A stretch of 64,000 nt of DNA from Firmicutes bacterium UBA2058. GTDB taxonomy: Bacteria; Bacillota; Clostridia; Tissierellales; Sedimentibacteraceae. How positions within the stretch are numbered: position 1 is the first letter of the stretch; every line of letters starts with the position of its first letter. Below, one piece after another: positions 27,028 through 36,042 of this stretch. The notes under the pieces were generated by a model. The model did no database searches. It had not been told where the DNA came from and saw only the letters and a program-made list of their open reading frames with translations. The position numbers and the translations under genes are program-made. The stretch covers positions 88,088-152,087 of the forward strand of contig DDAM01000040.1 of NCBI GenBank assembly GCA_002332905.1, given 5' to 3'.

Positions 27028-27672
27028 TTACATTGTTGTCCCCATTGCATCTGCAATATCTGATTCATTGTCAATAATAGCTTCTATCGCATATTCTAAA
27101 CCTTTTGCTATTGTTTCAACTGGCATGCTTGCTATATTGTTAGCCTTATTCACAACCTGCTCAGTTGCATATGGCACATGTATAAATCCACCTTTAATAT
27201 CCTTATACTTTTTATCAAGCATATATAACAACGAGTACATAACATCATTGCATACATATGTTCCAGCGGTATATGAAAGATGTGATGGTATTCCATTTTT
27301 TCTCACGTTATTTACCATAGCTTTAACAGGTATTGTTGCGAAATAAGCATTTTCACCATCTTCTTTAATTTTTTCATCAGCAGGCTGATTTCCGTCATTG
27401 TCTGGAATTGATGCTTCTTTAAGGTTTACTCCAATTCTTTCAATTGATATGCAAGATCTTCCGCCTGCTTGTCCAATACAAACAACAGCATTTGGCTTAT
27501 GCTCAACAATTGCTTTTTCTACCCTCTCAGCACCTCGGCTAAAAACTGTAGGTATTTCAATTGTAATGATTTCGGCCCCCTTTATACTCTTAGGCAAAAG
27601 CTTTACCGCCTCGTAGGCCGGGTTAACCGCTTCGCCTCCAAATGGATCAAATCCAGTTACTAAAATTTTCAT
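27028..27672 (-). CDS. pcp: Pyrrolidone-carboxylate peptidase
   Basis: The 214-residue protein matches the family length and motifs: MKILVTGFDPFGGEAVNPAYE at the start, Glu 78 in SIERIGVN, Cys 141 in GTYVCNDVMY and His 165 in GGFIHVPY, the E-C-H triad of clan CF. It removes N-terminal pyroglutamate from peptides, releasing 5-oxoproline, the substrate of PxpABC encoded nearby. ATG 27672 has AGGAG eight bases ahead; an ATG nine bases further up lacks correct spacing. Confidence 0.96.
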   Translation of the reverse strand: MKILVTGFDPFGGEAVNPAYEAVKLLPKSIKGAEIITIEIPTVFSRGAERVEKAIVEHKPNAVVCIGQAGGRSCISIERIGVNLKEASIPDNDGNQPADEKIKEDGENAYFATIPVKAMVNNVRKNGIPSHLSYTAGTYVCNDVMYSLLYMLDKKYKDIKGGFIHVPYATEQVVNKANNIASMPVETIAKGLEYAIEAIIDNESDIADAMGTTM

Positions 27673-27684
27673 AAATATCACTCC

Positions 27685-28674
27685 TTAATAAATTTGCAGT
27701 TCAGGTATTATAATTTTGCCATTTTCCATTATTTTCCTATTATCAACATATATATCTGGCTCTAAGGTTACTAAGTCGAAATGACCGGTAGCTTCATGCA
27801 CTCCACCAAGAGCAAGATTCCTACCTAATCCTATATGAAATGTTCCATATGCAGACTCATCCTCTATATAACAACTACCCACACATTTTGAGAATGTATT
27901 TAAACCTATGCCAAACTCAGAAGCCACATACATTTCAGTATCATTATATAGTTCAATGTAGTCAGATAATATATTACCGCATTTTGATTTCTCTATATAT
28001 TGAATTCTTCCTTTTGAAAAATCTATCCTTACAGGGTTTTCAACTTTTCCAATATAGCCATAAGAGCCGTCTAATATTAATATACCTTCTGTTTTTGTTT
28101 CCTCAATTGGAACATAAACTTCTATACTAGCAGACGAATAACCTTTACCATCTTTAACAACTCCATTAAAAAAGCCTGGTTTTCTGTTTCTTTTATAAAA
28201 ATTAATATCTGTGCCCAATGAAGTAGTAACATTAATAACAGTTGAAGTTTCTATATATTTCATTATAACTTGTGCAATCAATTTGCTTTTTTTAGTGTCC
28301 ATAGTCATAAAATCAAATGCAAGCATTGATATTCCATTGTTTGTTGATAACGGTAAAGATAAAAACTTCTTTTTCTGCTTTATTGCACGTTTAGCTGCTA
28401 AGGTAGTAACTAATGAATAATTTGTAGCACCTATAATTGCCTTATAATCATCAAAAATAGTTTCATTTTCATCGAAAAATACACCTACCTGCATACCTTT
28501 TTTTTCAACTATCATAATATCAACTGTTGAACCTTTTTTTATTGCAAACTTTTTAAGTGCATTTGCCTCCGCTACATGCTCATCGCTTGTTACTATCAAT
28601 AATCTTTCCCATGGCTTTAGTTTTAACCAATTGTTAATTACTATTTGTGCTCCTCGATTAATATTAGAATTCAT
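27685..28674 (-). CDS. M29-like aminopeptidase family protein
   Basis: The 329-residue protein resembles the aminopeptidase II (M29) and related 'leucyl aminopeptidase' proteins: an N-terminal Rossmann-like part (about 15-120) and a C-terminal part with EFGIGLNTFSK, GTFHIGLGRNLALGGVHEATGHFDL, which supply Glu and His candidates for metal ligands. It stands 13 bp ahead of pcp and 14 bp after DUF979 on the same strand, so a peptide-processing or pyroglutamyl role is likely. The start lacks a strong ribosome site. Confidence 0.7.
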   Translation of the reverse strand: MNSNINRGAQIVINNWLKLKPWERLLIVTSDEHVAEANALKKFAIKKGSTVDIMIVEKKGMQVGVFFDENETIFDDYKAIIGATNYSLVTTLAAKRAIKQKKKFLSLPLSTNNGISMLAFDFMTMDTKKSKLIAQVIMKYIETSTVINVTTSLGTDINFYKRNRKPGFFNGVVKDGKGYSSASIEVYVPIEETKTEGILILDGSYGYIGKVENPVRIDFSKGRIQYIEKSKCGNILSDYIELYNDTEMYVASEFGIGLNTFSKCVGSCYIEDESAYGTFHIGLGRNLALGGVHEATGHFDLVTLEPDIYVDNRKIMENGKIIIPELQIY

Positions 28675-28688
28675 ATATAGTATACCAT

Positions 28689-29633
28689 TTATTTAAACAT
28701 TATCATATATATTATTTGGAACGTAATCAATATTAAAGCAGGGACAATTTGTTGTTTTATTACCCCAAATTTATCTTTCATATCTAGTATTGCTACTGGA
28801 ACTATATTAAAGTTAGCTGCCATTGGTGTACATAATGTTCCACAATATCCACAAGTAAGAGCAAGCATTCCTATTATTACTGGATTTGCACCATATGCAA
28901 GAACAAATGGTCCACCTACACCAACTGTCATTACTGTTATAGCAGCAAATGCATTACCCATAATCATCGTAAATAACATCATACCTATAGCATACACAAC
29001 TATACCTACATTTACGTTTCCTTGTGGTACTATATATCCAACTAAGTTTGCTATAACATCACCTACGCCAGCCTGTGTAAATACAGATCCTAATACTGCA
29101 AGTAAGCTTGGCAGCATACACGTTGGACCTACTATTGATAGGAAACGCTCTGAGTCATTTAAGAATACTTTAGGCTTGTTGTCTTTAGAGAAGAACATAA
29201 GAAGTATCATAGCTACAATTACACCAAATCCAGTTCCAACTAAAGCACTAATATCTGTAAATAATGCAAATAATAATGAAAATACACCTATAGATAACGC
29301 TGGTATAAATATTTTCATACCGATGCTATTAAATTTTTCTACAGTTTGCTCTTTAGTAGGAGCATCGCTCTTACCAGCTTTAACTTTATTAAATATTGCT
29401 GGAGTACACATAACAAAGATTAATATTCCGTTTATAATATTTGGTATCCATCTACCAAAAGCAATTACTATACCAAGTGAACACCAAAATACTGCTGTTC
29501 CAATTCTAGAAGGATTCTCAGCATCTCTAGCGTTTTTAACACCTGCGTTAATTGCTATAAGACCAATTATTATATATATAATTTCTAATAGTTTACTACT
29601 TAATGTTACATCTGCGCTCGTAAAAAATGACAT
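28689..29633 (-). CDS. DUF979 membrane protein
   Basis: The 314-residue protein has about nine hydrophobic helices and the DUF979 features GVKNARDAENPSRIGTAVFW and FTMIMGNAFAAITVMTVGVGGPF near the C-terminus, like anion or organic-acid transporters of the CitMHS/ArsB kind. The preceding gene encodes DUF969; the two together look like one split transporter. The association with pcp suggests uptake or efflux of pyroglutamate or small peptides, which is inference. AAGGAGGTATAAGT precedes ATG. Confidence 0.82.
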   Translation of the reverse strand: MSFFTSADVTLSSKLLEIIYIIIGLIAINAGVKNARDAENPSRIGTAVFWCSLGIVIAFGRWIPNIINGILIFVMCTPAIFNKVKAGKSDAPTKEQTVEKFNSIGMKIFIPALSIGVFSLLFALFTDISALVGTGFGVIVAMILLMFFSKDNKPKVFLNDSERFLSIVGPTCMLPSLLAVLGSVFTQAGVGDVIANLVGYIVPQGNVNVGIVVYAIGMMLFTMIMGNAFAAITVMTVGVGGPFVLAYGANPVIIGMLALTCGYCGTLCTPMAANFNIVPVAILDMKDKFGVIKQQIVPALILITFQIIYMIMFK

Positions 29634-29645
29634 ACTTATACCTCC

Positions 29646-30317
29646 TTATTTATAGTATTTCTTGATTTGTTTTTTGTCTTTAAAGAAGTAGTATACAACT
29701 GCTACTAATAATGCAAAGATTGCTACTGGAACTTCTACTTTAGCTAAATCAATTAGCTCAACATTATATCCTAGACCTGCAAGTGTAGATTGAACTAAAA
29801 GTGCACCTGAACCACCTACAAATAACACCTGACAGAAAAACCATGAAATGTTTTCTATACCTGCTGCCATTCCTTTAACTGTTTCCATATGCTCCTCATT
29901 TGGTGTTTTACCTTTTGCTTCTATAGATCCTGTTGCCATAGGCATTAAAACTGGTCTTACAAATCCAGGAATTCCACCTATACCTACATTAAACGCACCA
30001 AATGCACCACGGATTATACCATAAGTTCCAATTACTGCTCCAGGAGTAGCTCCCTTAACTTTACTAATTAATTTTGAAGCAGCTTCTTTTAGACCGCTTC
30101 TTTCCATAGTTCCTGTAACTAGCATAACTAATATAAATATTGTCATACTACGGTTAGCTACAAATACACTTCCAAAAGTTTCCAATAGTCCAACTGGCCC
30201 TAATTTTCCAACCACTGCAGTTACTAAGGCTGCACATACAATGATTAAGATTGGATCTTTTTTTAGTGCAAACCCTAAAATTACAATTACAATACCTAAT
30301 AATTTAATAAGTTCCAT
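29646..30317 (-). CDS. DUF969 membrane protein
   Basis: The 223-residue protein has about six helices and DUF969 landmarks: GIVIVILGFALKKDPILIIV, MTIFILVMLVTGTMERSGL, GAFNVGIGGIPGFVRPVLMP. It is the probable N-terminal half of a split secondary transporter completed by DUF979, 12 bp downstream. AAAGGAGAAATAAT precedes the start. It leads the DUF969-DUF979-peptidase-pcp run and follows the M14 gene after a 39-bp gap. Confidence 0.82.
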   Translation of the reverse strand: MELIKLLGIVIVILGFALKKDPILIIVCAALVTAVVGKLGPVGLLETFGSVFVANRSMTIFILVMLVTGTMERSGLKEAASKLISKVKGATPGAVIGTYGIIRGAFGAFNVGIGGIPGFVRPVLMPMATGSIEAKGKTPNEEHMETVKGMAAGIENISWFFCQVLFVGGSGALLVQSTLAGLGYNVELIDLAKVEVPVAIFALLVAVVYYFFKDKKQIKKYYK

Positions 30318-30356
30318 ATTATTTCTCCTTTATTATGATTTATTTTTCAAAGCTAA

Positions 30357-33300
30357 CTAGACTATTATTGGTCTTTGTCTAGTATTGCTAATTGAAACGT
30401 TTGAACTTGTTATGTCAATGTTATAATCAAAAATACATTGGCACTTTAGCATTAAATCAATGATAGCTAAATTATGAGTTAAATGTGCTCTTGCACAAAG
30501 ATTTAAATAATCACCCTGTGCGGTTTCGTCAGCGACTTCACTTGTATAATATGTTGTTGTTATCCAAGGAAATCTATGTGAAGCATAGTTTTGTGTTAAA
30601 TCATGTTCTCTTGAAATCCAATAATTAATCATATTTTTATAATAATTAGCTGGAAATAGCTTAGGCATCCATTTATGTGCATAGGATTCAAATTTATCAA
30701 ACCATTCTATATTCCAAGCAGTCATTTCTTTGTCAGCACCTATAGCATCTGCTACAACATCTTCTATTGCCTTACTCAATATTAAATTGCTTTTAAACTC
30801 TTTATTAGGTACAGTCCAAAAATATCCGTAAAGTATAGATCTTGGAAGCCAAAATCCTTTAAATGATGGTGATGTATAACCAGAAAATTGTTGCTCCCAT
30901 TCATGTGAAGGCACACCATGATTATCTACTATTAAATCTGGTAAAAAGCTTTTATAAATGCCTCTTAATGCCAAGGCCTCCTTGTGTATAGTTGTCTCCT
31001 TAAAATGCTCTCGGAAAAATTCATTTCCTACTGAATTAAATCTCGCAACATGAAATTTCCAATTTGGATTGTCTTTTTGCAATTCATAATGAATGTAAGT
31101 ACCATCAACATTTTCAACAGGTATAATAACTAAATTTAATTTATTAGGTACTTCTTTGTATTTGTCATTTGTTAGCAGTTCTTTTATTAGCATAAACGCT
31201 GCATTTGTACTTGACACTTCATTAGCATGATGTCTGCAAATTATGACCTCTGACGGAAAATAATTTATCCTTTTTGTTTTTGACACATAGCCGTCTTCAT
31301 TTGGAACAAATTCTACTGCATAAATGTCTCTGCCTTGATATGAAGTTCCAATTTTATATACTGATAATCCTTCAACTCTTTTTAAATCTTCAATTATTTC
31401 AATATACTGCTTATAGCCAATCAAATTAAATTCCGATAAGTATACGTCATTAATGTCTAAATCCTTAACTAATTCAGGTGCTTCTGTTATATTAGCTGTA
31501 ATCTGCTCACCATTAATACAGAATAATATTTTACTTACACCTTTAAGCTTTCCACATATAGAAAGTAACTGCTTGTCCATTAAATCCGCATAGCTTTTTA
31601 CTAACTGTACATTTGGAGCTACCACATTTATTTGTACACATAGTTTACCGTCTTCAAAAGCTAGCTTACTTATATATGCTTCTACTTCTTTTCTATCACA
31701 ACATTCGCTTAAACTACTGCCATTTATACAAACAGTTGGTTTATCGTAGAACTGATCATATAGAGTAACCTTAAAGCTAGGCTTACCATTTACTTCCTTT
31801 ATTACGGGTAGTATCAAACCTGGTGCATCAAAAACTTCTCCATTTAAACGGTTTCCATAATTTTTAAAGTAATCAGAACCAACAAAGTACATATCCTCAT
31901 GCAATGAATCAAGAGATGAAATTAAATCCTCTCGTGATTTTAATTTATAGTTTGGTTCACTGGCTAATACCTCCAGTCTTAGTTGTGAAAAAAACGGCTG
32001 ATGCTTGGACTTAATTTGTCCGTCAGTTTTGTTTTCTATAAAGCTTGTACAATCTGGTAATACTTTGCTTTGATATATGTCCCAGATATTTTCTACATCC
32101 GTCATAATTCTTTTGTCTAATACAGACTTACCATTTACTAAAACCTTTAAATAACCTGTTGACGGATGTACTTTACCCATTTCCGGAAATTCATCTAAAT
32201 ATACTCTTTCTGAAACGGCTACCTTATAACTGTCTTTAAATAACTCATTTCCACTATCATCATAAGCGGTAAAGAGATACGTAATATCCTCCCCACCTTT
32301 GTATTCTACAAATTTAACATCCTTTGCTTTAATATTAAGCTTTTCCCTTATAATATCATCTATAGGATACAGTTCCTGTAAAAATCTTATAGGCAAATCA
32401 AACCATTTGTCAGGATTATTAATTCCGACATTAGCATATGAAGGTGTCGCACCATCTTCATCTGACCAACTAGTTTCACCATCAGGTAAAAAAGCCTTGA
32501 ATGCAATTTTTACACAGCCTATATTGGTGTTTTTAATTTTAGGCAGTACTGCTTCTTCTATCCAAGAAAAGCCTTGTTTGTAAGCACATATCAACCGTAT
32601 GTCTTTTATTTCTGCTTTCTTAGTATTCAATTCACTTCTAATTTTTGCTGTTAGTCTGTTTCTTACCTCTTTTACCTCACTAAGTGCACCATAAATTTCT
32701 ACGATATCATTTTCCTTTATTATTGGATAAACTTCATCGTGTAAGGCTTTCTCAAAGATATCAACCTCCCAAGGTATATCATAAACATTTTCATATATTT
32801 TTTTCATACTCTTATAGCTTTTAAATTCTGTATTTAAAAACTCTTTAGATATCTCGTCTTTTATATTCTCAATTTGTGGCTCTACATAAGCCTGTAATTT
32901 ATTAAACTTATCATTATATATTTTAGTAAAAGCAAGTTGTCCATCTAAATTATTCAGTGAAAATGCTTCTGTAAGCTCTTGCATTATATTACGCCAATTA
33001 TTTGAATTTTTTTGTAGTGGGAAGTTTTCACAAACAAGCGAAGAAAAATCGACTAATTTATCTCCCTGACCATAAATTCTGATTATTGTAGCATCGTTTT
33101 CATTGTCAATATCAATACTACACTCTCCGAATCCTTCAAACGACAGCAAATTACCTTTATAACATTCATCTGCTAAGATTCTTCCCTGATATGATGTAGT
33201 TTCCATACCATAACGAAATGCAAAGTTACATGCTGCTATTAGAATAGATGTATCGCAGTTTTCTGGAAGTAATATCTTAAAATTTATAAAGTCAGGTAAA

Positions 33301-33629
33301 AGGTCTTTATCAGTATCCTTGAGAAGCAAACCTTCATCAAATAAAAGTTCTAAGCCTCTTTTATTTCTATGATCAAACTCTGGTATCTTCTTAGCACTTT
33401 TTGTTGATGACAGATAATCTTTAGGAGCATCTGTAATTTCTATATTATACATATCTTTTAAATCTTCTAAGGAGCTAACTATTTCTATTCCTTCGCATGA
33501 ACTTGCTATTGGAAAATGTGAGGATGTAGAGTTAAAACCCATATAAAGTGCCATGTCCAAAGCTAAACTTTTTTGCTGTTTTGTTAATTTTTCACTGATT
33601 AATATCTTTTTATCATTATGAAAACTCAT
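30357..33629 (-). CDS. Very large M14-family zinc carboxypeptidase
   Basis: At 1090 residues this is far longer than the usual 300-450-residue M14 enzymes. The zinc motif HANE (HxxE) is in IICRHHANEVSSTNAAFML near residue 797, with VDNHGVPSHEWEQQF near 905. The N-terminal 780 residues are not recognisable to me except for a FDHRNKRGLELLFDE segment; no signal peptide is seen, so it is probably cytoplasmic. It may release C-terminal residues, or amidated or pyroglutamyl ends, from imported peptides. Homologues of this length may carry a duplicated, inactive M14 lobe; I could not verify this. AAAGGAGAGTATAAA precedes ATG. Confidence 0.78.
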   Translation of the reverse strand: MSFHNDKKILISEKLTKQQKSLALDMALYMGFNSTSSHFPIASSCEGIEIVSSLEDLKDMYNIEITDAPKDYLSSTKSAKKIPEFDHRNKRGLELLFDEGLLLKDTDKDLLPDFINFKILLPENCDTSILIAACNFAFRYGMETTSYQGRILADECYKGNLLSFEGFGECSIDIDNENDATIIRIYGQGDKLVDFSSLVCENFPLQKNSNNWRNIMQELTEAFSLNNLDGQLAFTKIYNDKFNKLQAYVEPQIENIKDEISKEFLNTEFKSYKSMKKIYENVYDIPWEVDIFEKALHDEVYPIIKENDIVEIYGALSEVKEVRNRLTAKIRSELNTKKAEIKDIRLICAYKQGFSWIEEAVLPKIKNTNIGCVKIAFKAFLPDGETSWSDEDGATPSYANVGINNPDKWFDLPIRFLQELYPIDDIIREKLNIKAKDVKFVEYKGGEDITYLFTAYDDSGNELFKDSYKVAVSERVYLDEFPEMGKVHPSTGYLKVLVNGKSVLDKRIMTDVENIWDIYQSKVLPDCTSFIENKTDGQIKSKHQPFFSQLRLEVLASEPNYKLKSREDLISSLDSLHEDMYFVGSDYFKNYGNRLNGEVFDAPGLILPVIKEVNGKPSFKVTLYDQFYDKPTVCINGSSLSECCDRKEVEAYISKLAFEDGKLCVQINVVAPNVQLVKSYADLMDKQLLSICGKLKGVSKILFCINGEQITANITEAPELVKDLDINDVYLSEFNLIGYKQYIEIIEDLKRVEGLSVYKIGTSYQGRDIYAVEFVPNEDGYVSKTKRINYFPSEVIICRHHANEVSSTNAAFMLIKELLTNDKYKEVPNKLNLVIIPVENVDGTYIHYELQKDNPNWKFHVARFNSVGNEFFREHFKETTIHKEALALRGIYKSFLPDLIVDNHGVPSHEWEQQFSGYTSPSFKGFWLPRSILYGYFWTVPNKEFKSNLILSKAIEDVVADAIGADKEMTAWNIEWFDKFESYAHKWMPKLFPANYYKNMINYWISREHDLTQNYASHRFPWITTTYYTSEVADETAQGDYLNLCARAHLTHNLAIIDLMLKCQCIFDYNIDITSSNVSISNTRQRPIIV

Positions 33630-33747
33630 TTTATACTCTCCTTTATGATTATTGTACTCTATTATGTATTCTATTCCGTACTCCGTTCTATTATTTAACT
33701 ATATAATAGTAAATTCGTATTGAATTGTCAAGAAAAAATAATTACTA

Positions 33748-33776
33748 TTGTAAAAGTATAATTACTGTGATATAAT
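33748..33776 (+). promoter_or_regulatory. Sigma-A-like promoter of the tetR gene
   Basis: TTGTAA (33748-33753), a 17-bp spacer and TATAAT (33771-33776) lie 31 bp ahead of the tetR start. An inverted pair AATAGTAA (33705-33712) and TTACTATT (33742-33749) overlaps the -35 side and could be the repressor's operator controlling both this gene and the divergent M14 operon. Confidence 0.5.
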
Positions 33777-33807
33777 AAACGCGATTTTTAATTAAGGAAA
33801 TATTGAT

Positions 33808-34392
33808 ATGAAAAACAAAAAATTGACTACGAAAGAAAAAATTCTCAATACAGCATGGAAATTATTTTTAACGCAGGGATATGAAGAAACAACTGTAAAT
33901 CAAATTATAGAAGAATCTAAAACGTCAAGAGGATCATTTTATCATCATTTTCAAGGTAAAGAAGATCTTTTGTTTTGCATTGCTTACTTTTTTGATAATG
34001 ATTATACAATTTGGCAAGAAAATTTAGATTTATCTCTAAATTCTATAGATAAATTACTTTCCTTTAATTCATATGTTTTGAAAAATTTGGAAGAATCTTC
34101 TTACAAACAACTGTATTCTGTATTATACGGGCTGCAGGTTATGACAAAAGGAACTCGTCATATATTAAATCCTAATAGAAAATATTATAAGCTTATTTCT
34201 GAGTTGATGAAGGAAGGTATTGAAAAAGGTGAAATAGTAAGTAATCTTTCATACTTGGAACTTACAGAAATGTATGCAGTTATCGAACGTGGCTTTACAT
34301 ATGATTGGTGCCTAAATCAAGGAAGATACTCATTAGTACAATACGGCACTAGAATAATGACTGTGTTTTTAGATTCACTTAGGACAAGCTAA
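33808..34392 (+). CDS. TetR/AcrR-family transcriptional regulator
   Basis: The 194-residue protein has the TetR helix-turn-helix at residues about 8-55 (KILNTAWKLFLTQGYEETTVNQIIEES, SRGSFYHHFQGKEDLL). The ligand-binding C-terminal part is not specific. It is divergent from the M14 peptidase operon with a 178-bp gap, so it may repress that operon and itself. AAGGAAATATTGAT precedes ATG. A terminator separates it from the polysaccharide cluster. Confidence 0.9.
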   Translation: MKNKKLTTKEKILNTAWKLFLTQGYEETTVNQIIEESKTSRGSFYHHFQGKEDLLFCIAYFFDNDYTIWQENLDLSLNSIDKLLSFNSYVLKNLEESSYKQLYSVLYGLQVMTKGTRHILNPNRKYYKLISELMKEGIEKGEIVSNLSYLELTEMYAVIERGFTYDWCLNQGRYSLVQYGTRIMTVFLDSLRTS

Positions 34393-34407
34393 ATTTTTAT
34401 AAATTTT

Positions 34408-34440
34408 AAGAGTTAAGTATAATCTTAACTCTTTTTTATT
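34408..34440 (+). terminator. Terminator after tetR
   Basis: AAGAGTTAAG (34408-34417) pairs perfectly with CTTAACTCTT (34424-34433), followed by TTTTATT. Confidence 0.85.
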
Positions 34441-34536
34441 AAATTGGTAATATAATGGCAAATTCCGACAACTGTTGACATAACTGCTTTAAGTAGATAT
34501 AATTTAGCTAATATATTTTTTTTATAGGGTAGAATC

Positions 34537-35238
34537 ATGAATATAGTTGCAAGAAAAGAAAAAAAATTTTTAATTTCCATAGACAATTATTATAAATACA
34601 GTAATTATTTAAGCAAAATTTTAGATGAAGATCCCAACAATGGCAGTAATGGTTATACTATTCGGTCTTTATATTTTGATACCTTAAACGATAGAGACTT
34701 TGAAGAGAAGGAATCCGGAATTGAACTAAGGCGTAAAATCCGTTTAAGATTATATAATCCTGAAGATGACTATGCCATTCTTGAGATGAAACAAAAACAA
34801 GGTGATAGCCAACTGAAACGTTCATTAAAAATCTCTAGAGCTGATGCAAGCTCTTTAATTCAAGGTCAATACAATGTTTTATTAAATTATAACGAGGAGT
34901 TTTCATTAGAATGCTATGGTATTATGAACATGTACTGTTATAGACCAAAAACAATTGTTGAATATAAAAGAAAAGCGTTCATAGCAAAGGAAAACAGCAT
35001 ACGAGTAACATTTGACAAAGATATTGTTGCGACCGAAAGTAATTTTAATATTTTCGATAAAAATTTATTGATGTACCCAGTAATGGATAAATATAATGTT
35101 ATTCTTGAAATAAAATACAATTATTTTTTATTAAGCTACATTAAAGATGCTCTTAATTTAGTGAATCAAAGTGAATTATCAGTAAGCAAATATATACTTG
35201 CCAGAAATGTAGGCAAAAATGCAAATATAAAAATGTAA
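34537..35238 (+). CDS. VTC-domain protein (polyphosphate polymerase-like)
   Basis: The 233-residue protein has the VTC fold pattern: RKEKKFLISIDNYYKYSNYL, YTIRSLYFDTLNDRDFEEKESG, then RRKIRLRLY and late KYNVILEIKYN, giving the basic and acidic tunnel residues of the eukaryotic polyphosphate polymerase Vtc4 and related triphosphate tunnel enzymes. In bacteria it is regularly found with DUF4956 and CotH genes, as here. The actual product in such clusters is not established. It starts a six-gene run. Confidence 0.85.
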   Translation: MNIVARKEKKFLISIDNYYKYSNYLSKILDEDPNNGSNGYTIRSLYFDTLNDRDFEEKESGIELRRKIRLRLYNPEDDYAILEMKQKQGDSQLKRSLKISRADASSLIQGQYNVLLNYNEEFSLECYGIMNMYCYRPKTIVEYKRKAFIAKENSIRVTFDKDIVATESNFNIFDKNLLMYPVMDKYNVILEIKYNYFLLSYIKDALNLVNQSELSVSKYILARNVGKNANIKM

Positions 35239-35266
35239 TTAAATAAGTTTATGAATGAAAGGTTAT

Positions 35267-35325
35267 AGTGTGAAAAAACACTTCACACTCTATTTATTAT
35301 ACCACTACATGGTATAATGAGAGGA
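35267..35325 (+). promoter_or_regulatory. Structured leader, copy D (DUF4956)
   Basis: AGTGTGAA (35267-35274) pairs with TTCACACT (35282-35289). After CTATTTATT comes ATACCA-CTACA-TGGTAT (35299-35315), then AATGAGAGGA as the ribosome site. The second stem has changed from GCCA/TGGC to ACCA/TGGT with pairing kept. It lies between two same-strand genes, so it may act inside an operon. Confidence 0.65.
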
Positions 35326-35335
35326 TAAAATAGAA

Positions 35336-36013
35336 ATGAAAGAATATATTTATTCGTTATTAGAACAAGGAAATGCTCTTCAAATAGAGGTAATGTTTAG
35401 ACATATTGGAATGTCTGTGATTTTAGGCTTTGTAATATATATTTCGTACTGTATTTCTCACGCCGGTACAATCTACAGCAAGAAATTTAATACTTCACTG
35501 GTAGTATTGACCGTATTAACAGCTACTGTAATGACAGTAATTGGTAACAACATTGCACTTTCTTTAGGTATGGTAGGAGCTCTATCTATTGTAAGATTTC
35601 GTACTGCAATTAAGGATTCTCGCGACACTGTATATATTTTTTGGACAATCATTGTCGGTATATGCTGCGGAGTCGGTGATTATACAGTTGCAGCTATAGG
35701 AAGCGTTGCTGTTTTCATTGTATTACTTATTTTAGGTAGAATAAAAAATGATAATCGTATTTTAATTATTATCAAGGGTGAAAGAAGCACAGAAAGAAGA
35801 ATTGAAGGTCTAATATTTGAGTATTTCGATCGTAAAGCTCTGTTAAGAGTTAAAAATACAAACAGCAGCACAATAGAACTTATTTACGAAGTATCAAGAA
35901 GTATTTATGATAAATCATTTAAAAAGCAAAAAAGTATAACTGAGCTTTTATATGAAATAGAAAATATCGAATATGCAAACATTGTTGCACAAAATGATGA
36001 GATTGCAAGTTAG
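35336..36013 (+). CDS. DUF4956 membrane protein
   Basis: The 225-residue protein has three or four helices in its first half (about 22-130) containing MVGALSIVRFRTAIKDSRDTVYIFW, the hallmark of DUF4956, and a soluble C-terminal part. Together with VTC and CotH it forms a recurrent bacterial neighbourhood. It may belong to a membrane complex acting on surface polymers, but its function is unknown. GAGAGGATAAAATAGAA precedes ATG. Confidence 0.85.
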   Translation: MKEYIYSLLEQGNALQIEVMFRHIGMSVILGFVIYISYCISHAGTIYSKKFNTSLVVLTVLTATVMTVIGNNIALSLGMVGALSIVRFRTAIKDSRDTVYIFWTIIVGICCGVGDYTVAAIGSVAVFIVLLILGRIKNDNRILIIIKGERSTERRIEGLIFEYFDRKALLRVKNTNSSTIELIYEVSRSIYDKSFKKQKSITELLYEIENIEYANIVAQNDEIAS

Positions 36014-36042
36014 ATAAATATAATAGGAGAATTATAAATTAT

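Noticed and set aside
29176..29655. A 159-codon open frame antisense to DUF979
   Set aside because: It mirrors the hydrophobic coding strand, has no ribosome site, and lies inside a well-supported gene.
34441..34536. A cyclic-di-GMP riboswitch ahead of the polysaccharide-like cluster
   Set aside because: I looked for the class I and class II core motifs and saw neither; the gap is only about 95 bp after the tetR terminator.
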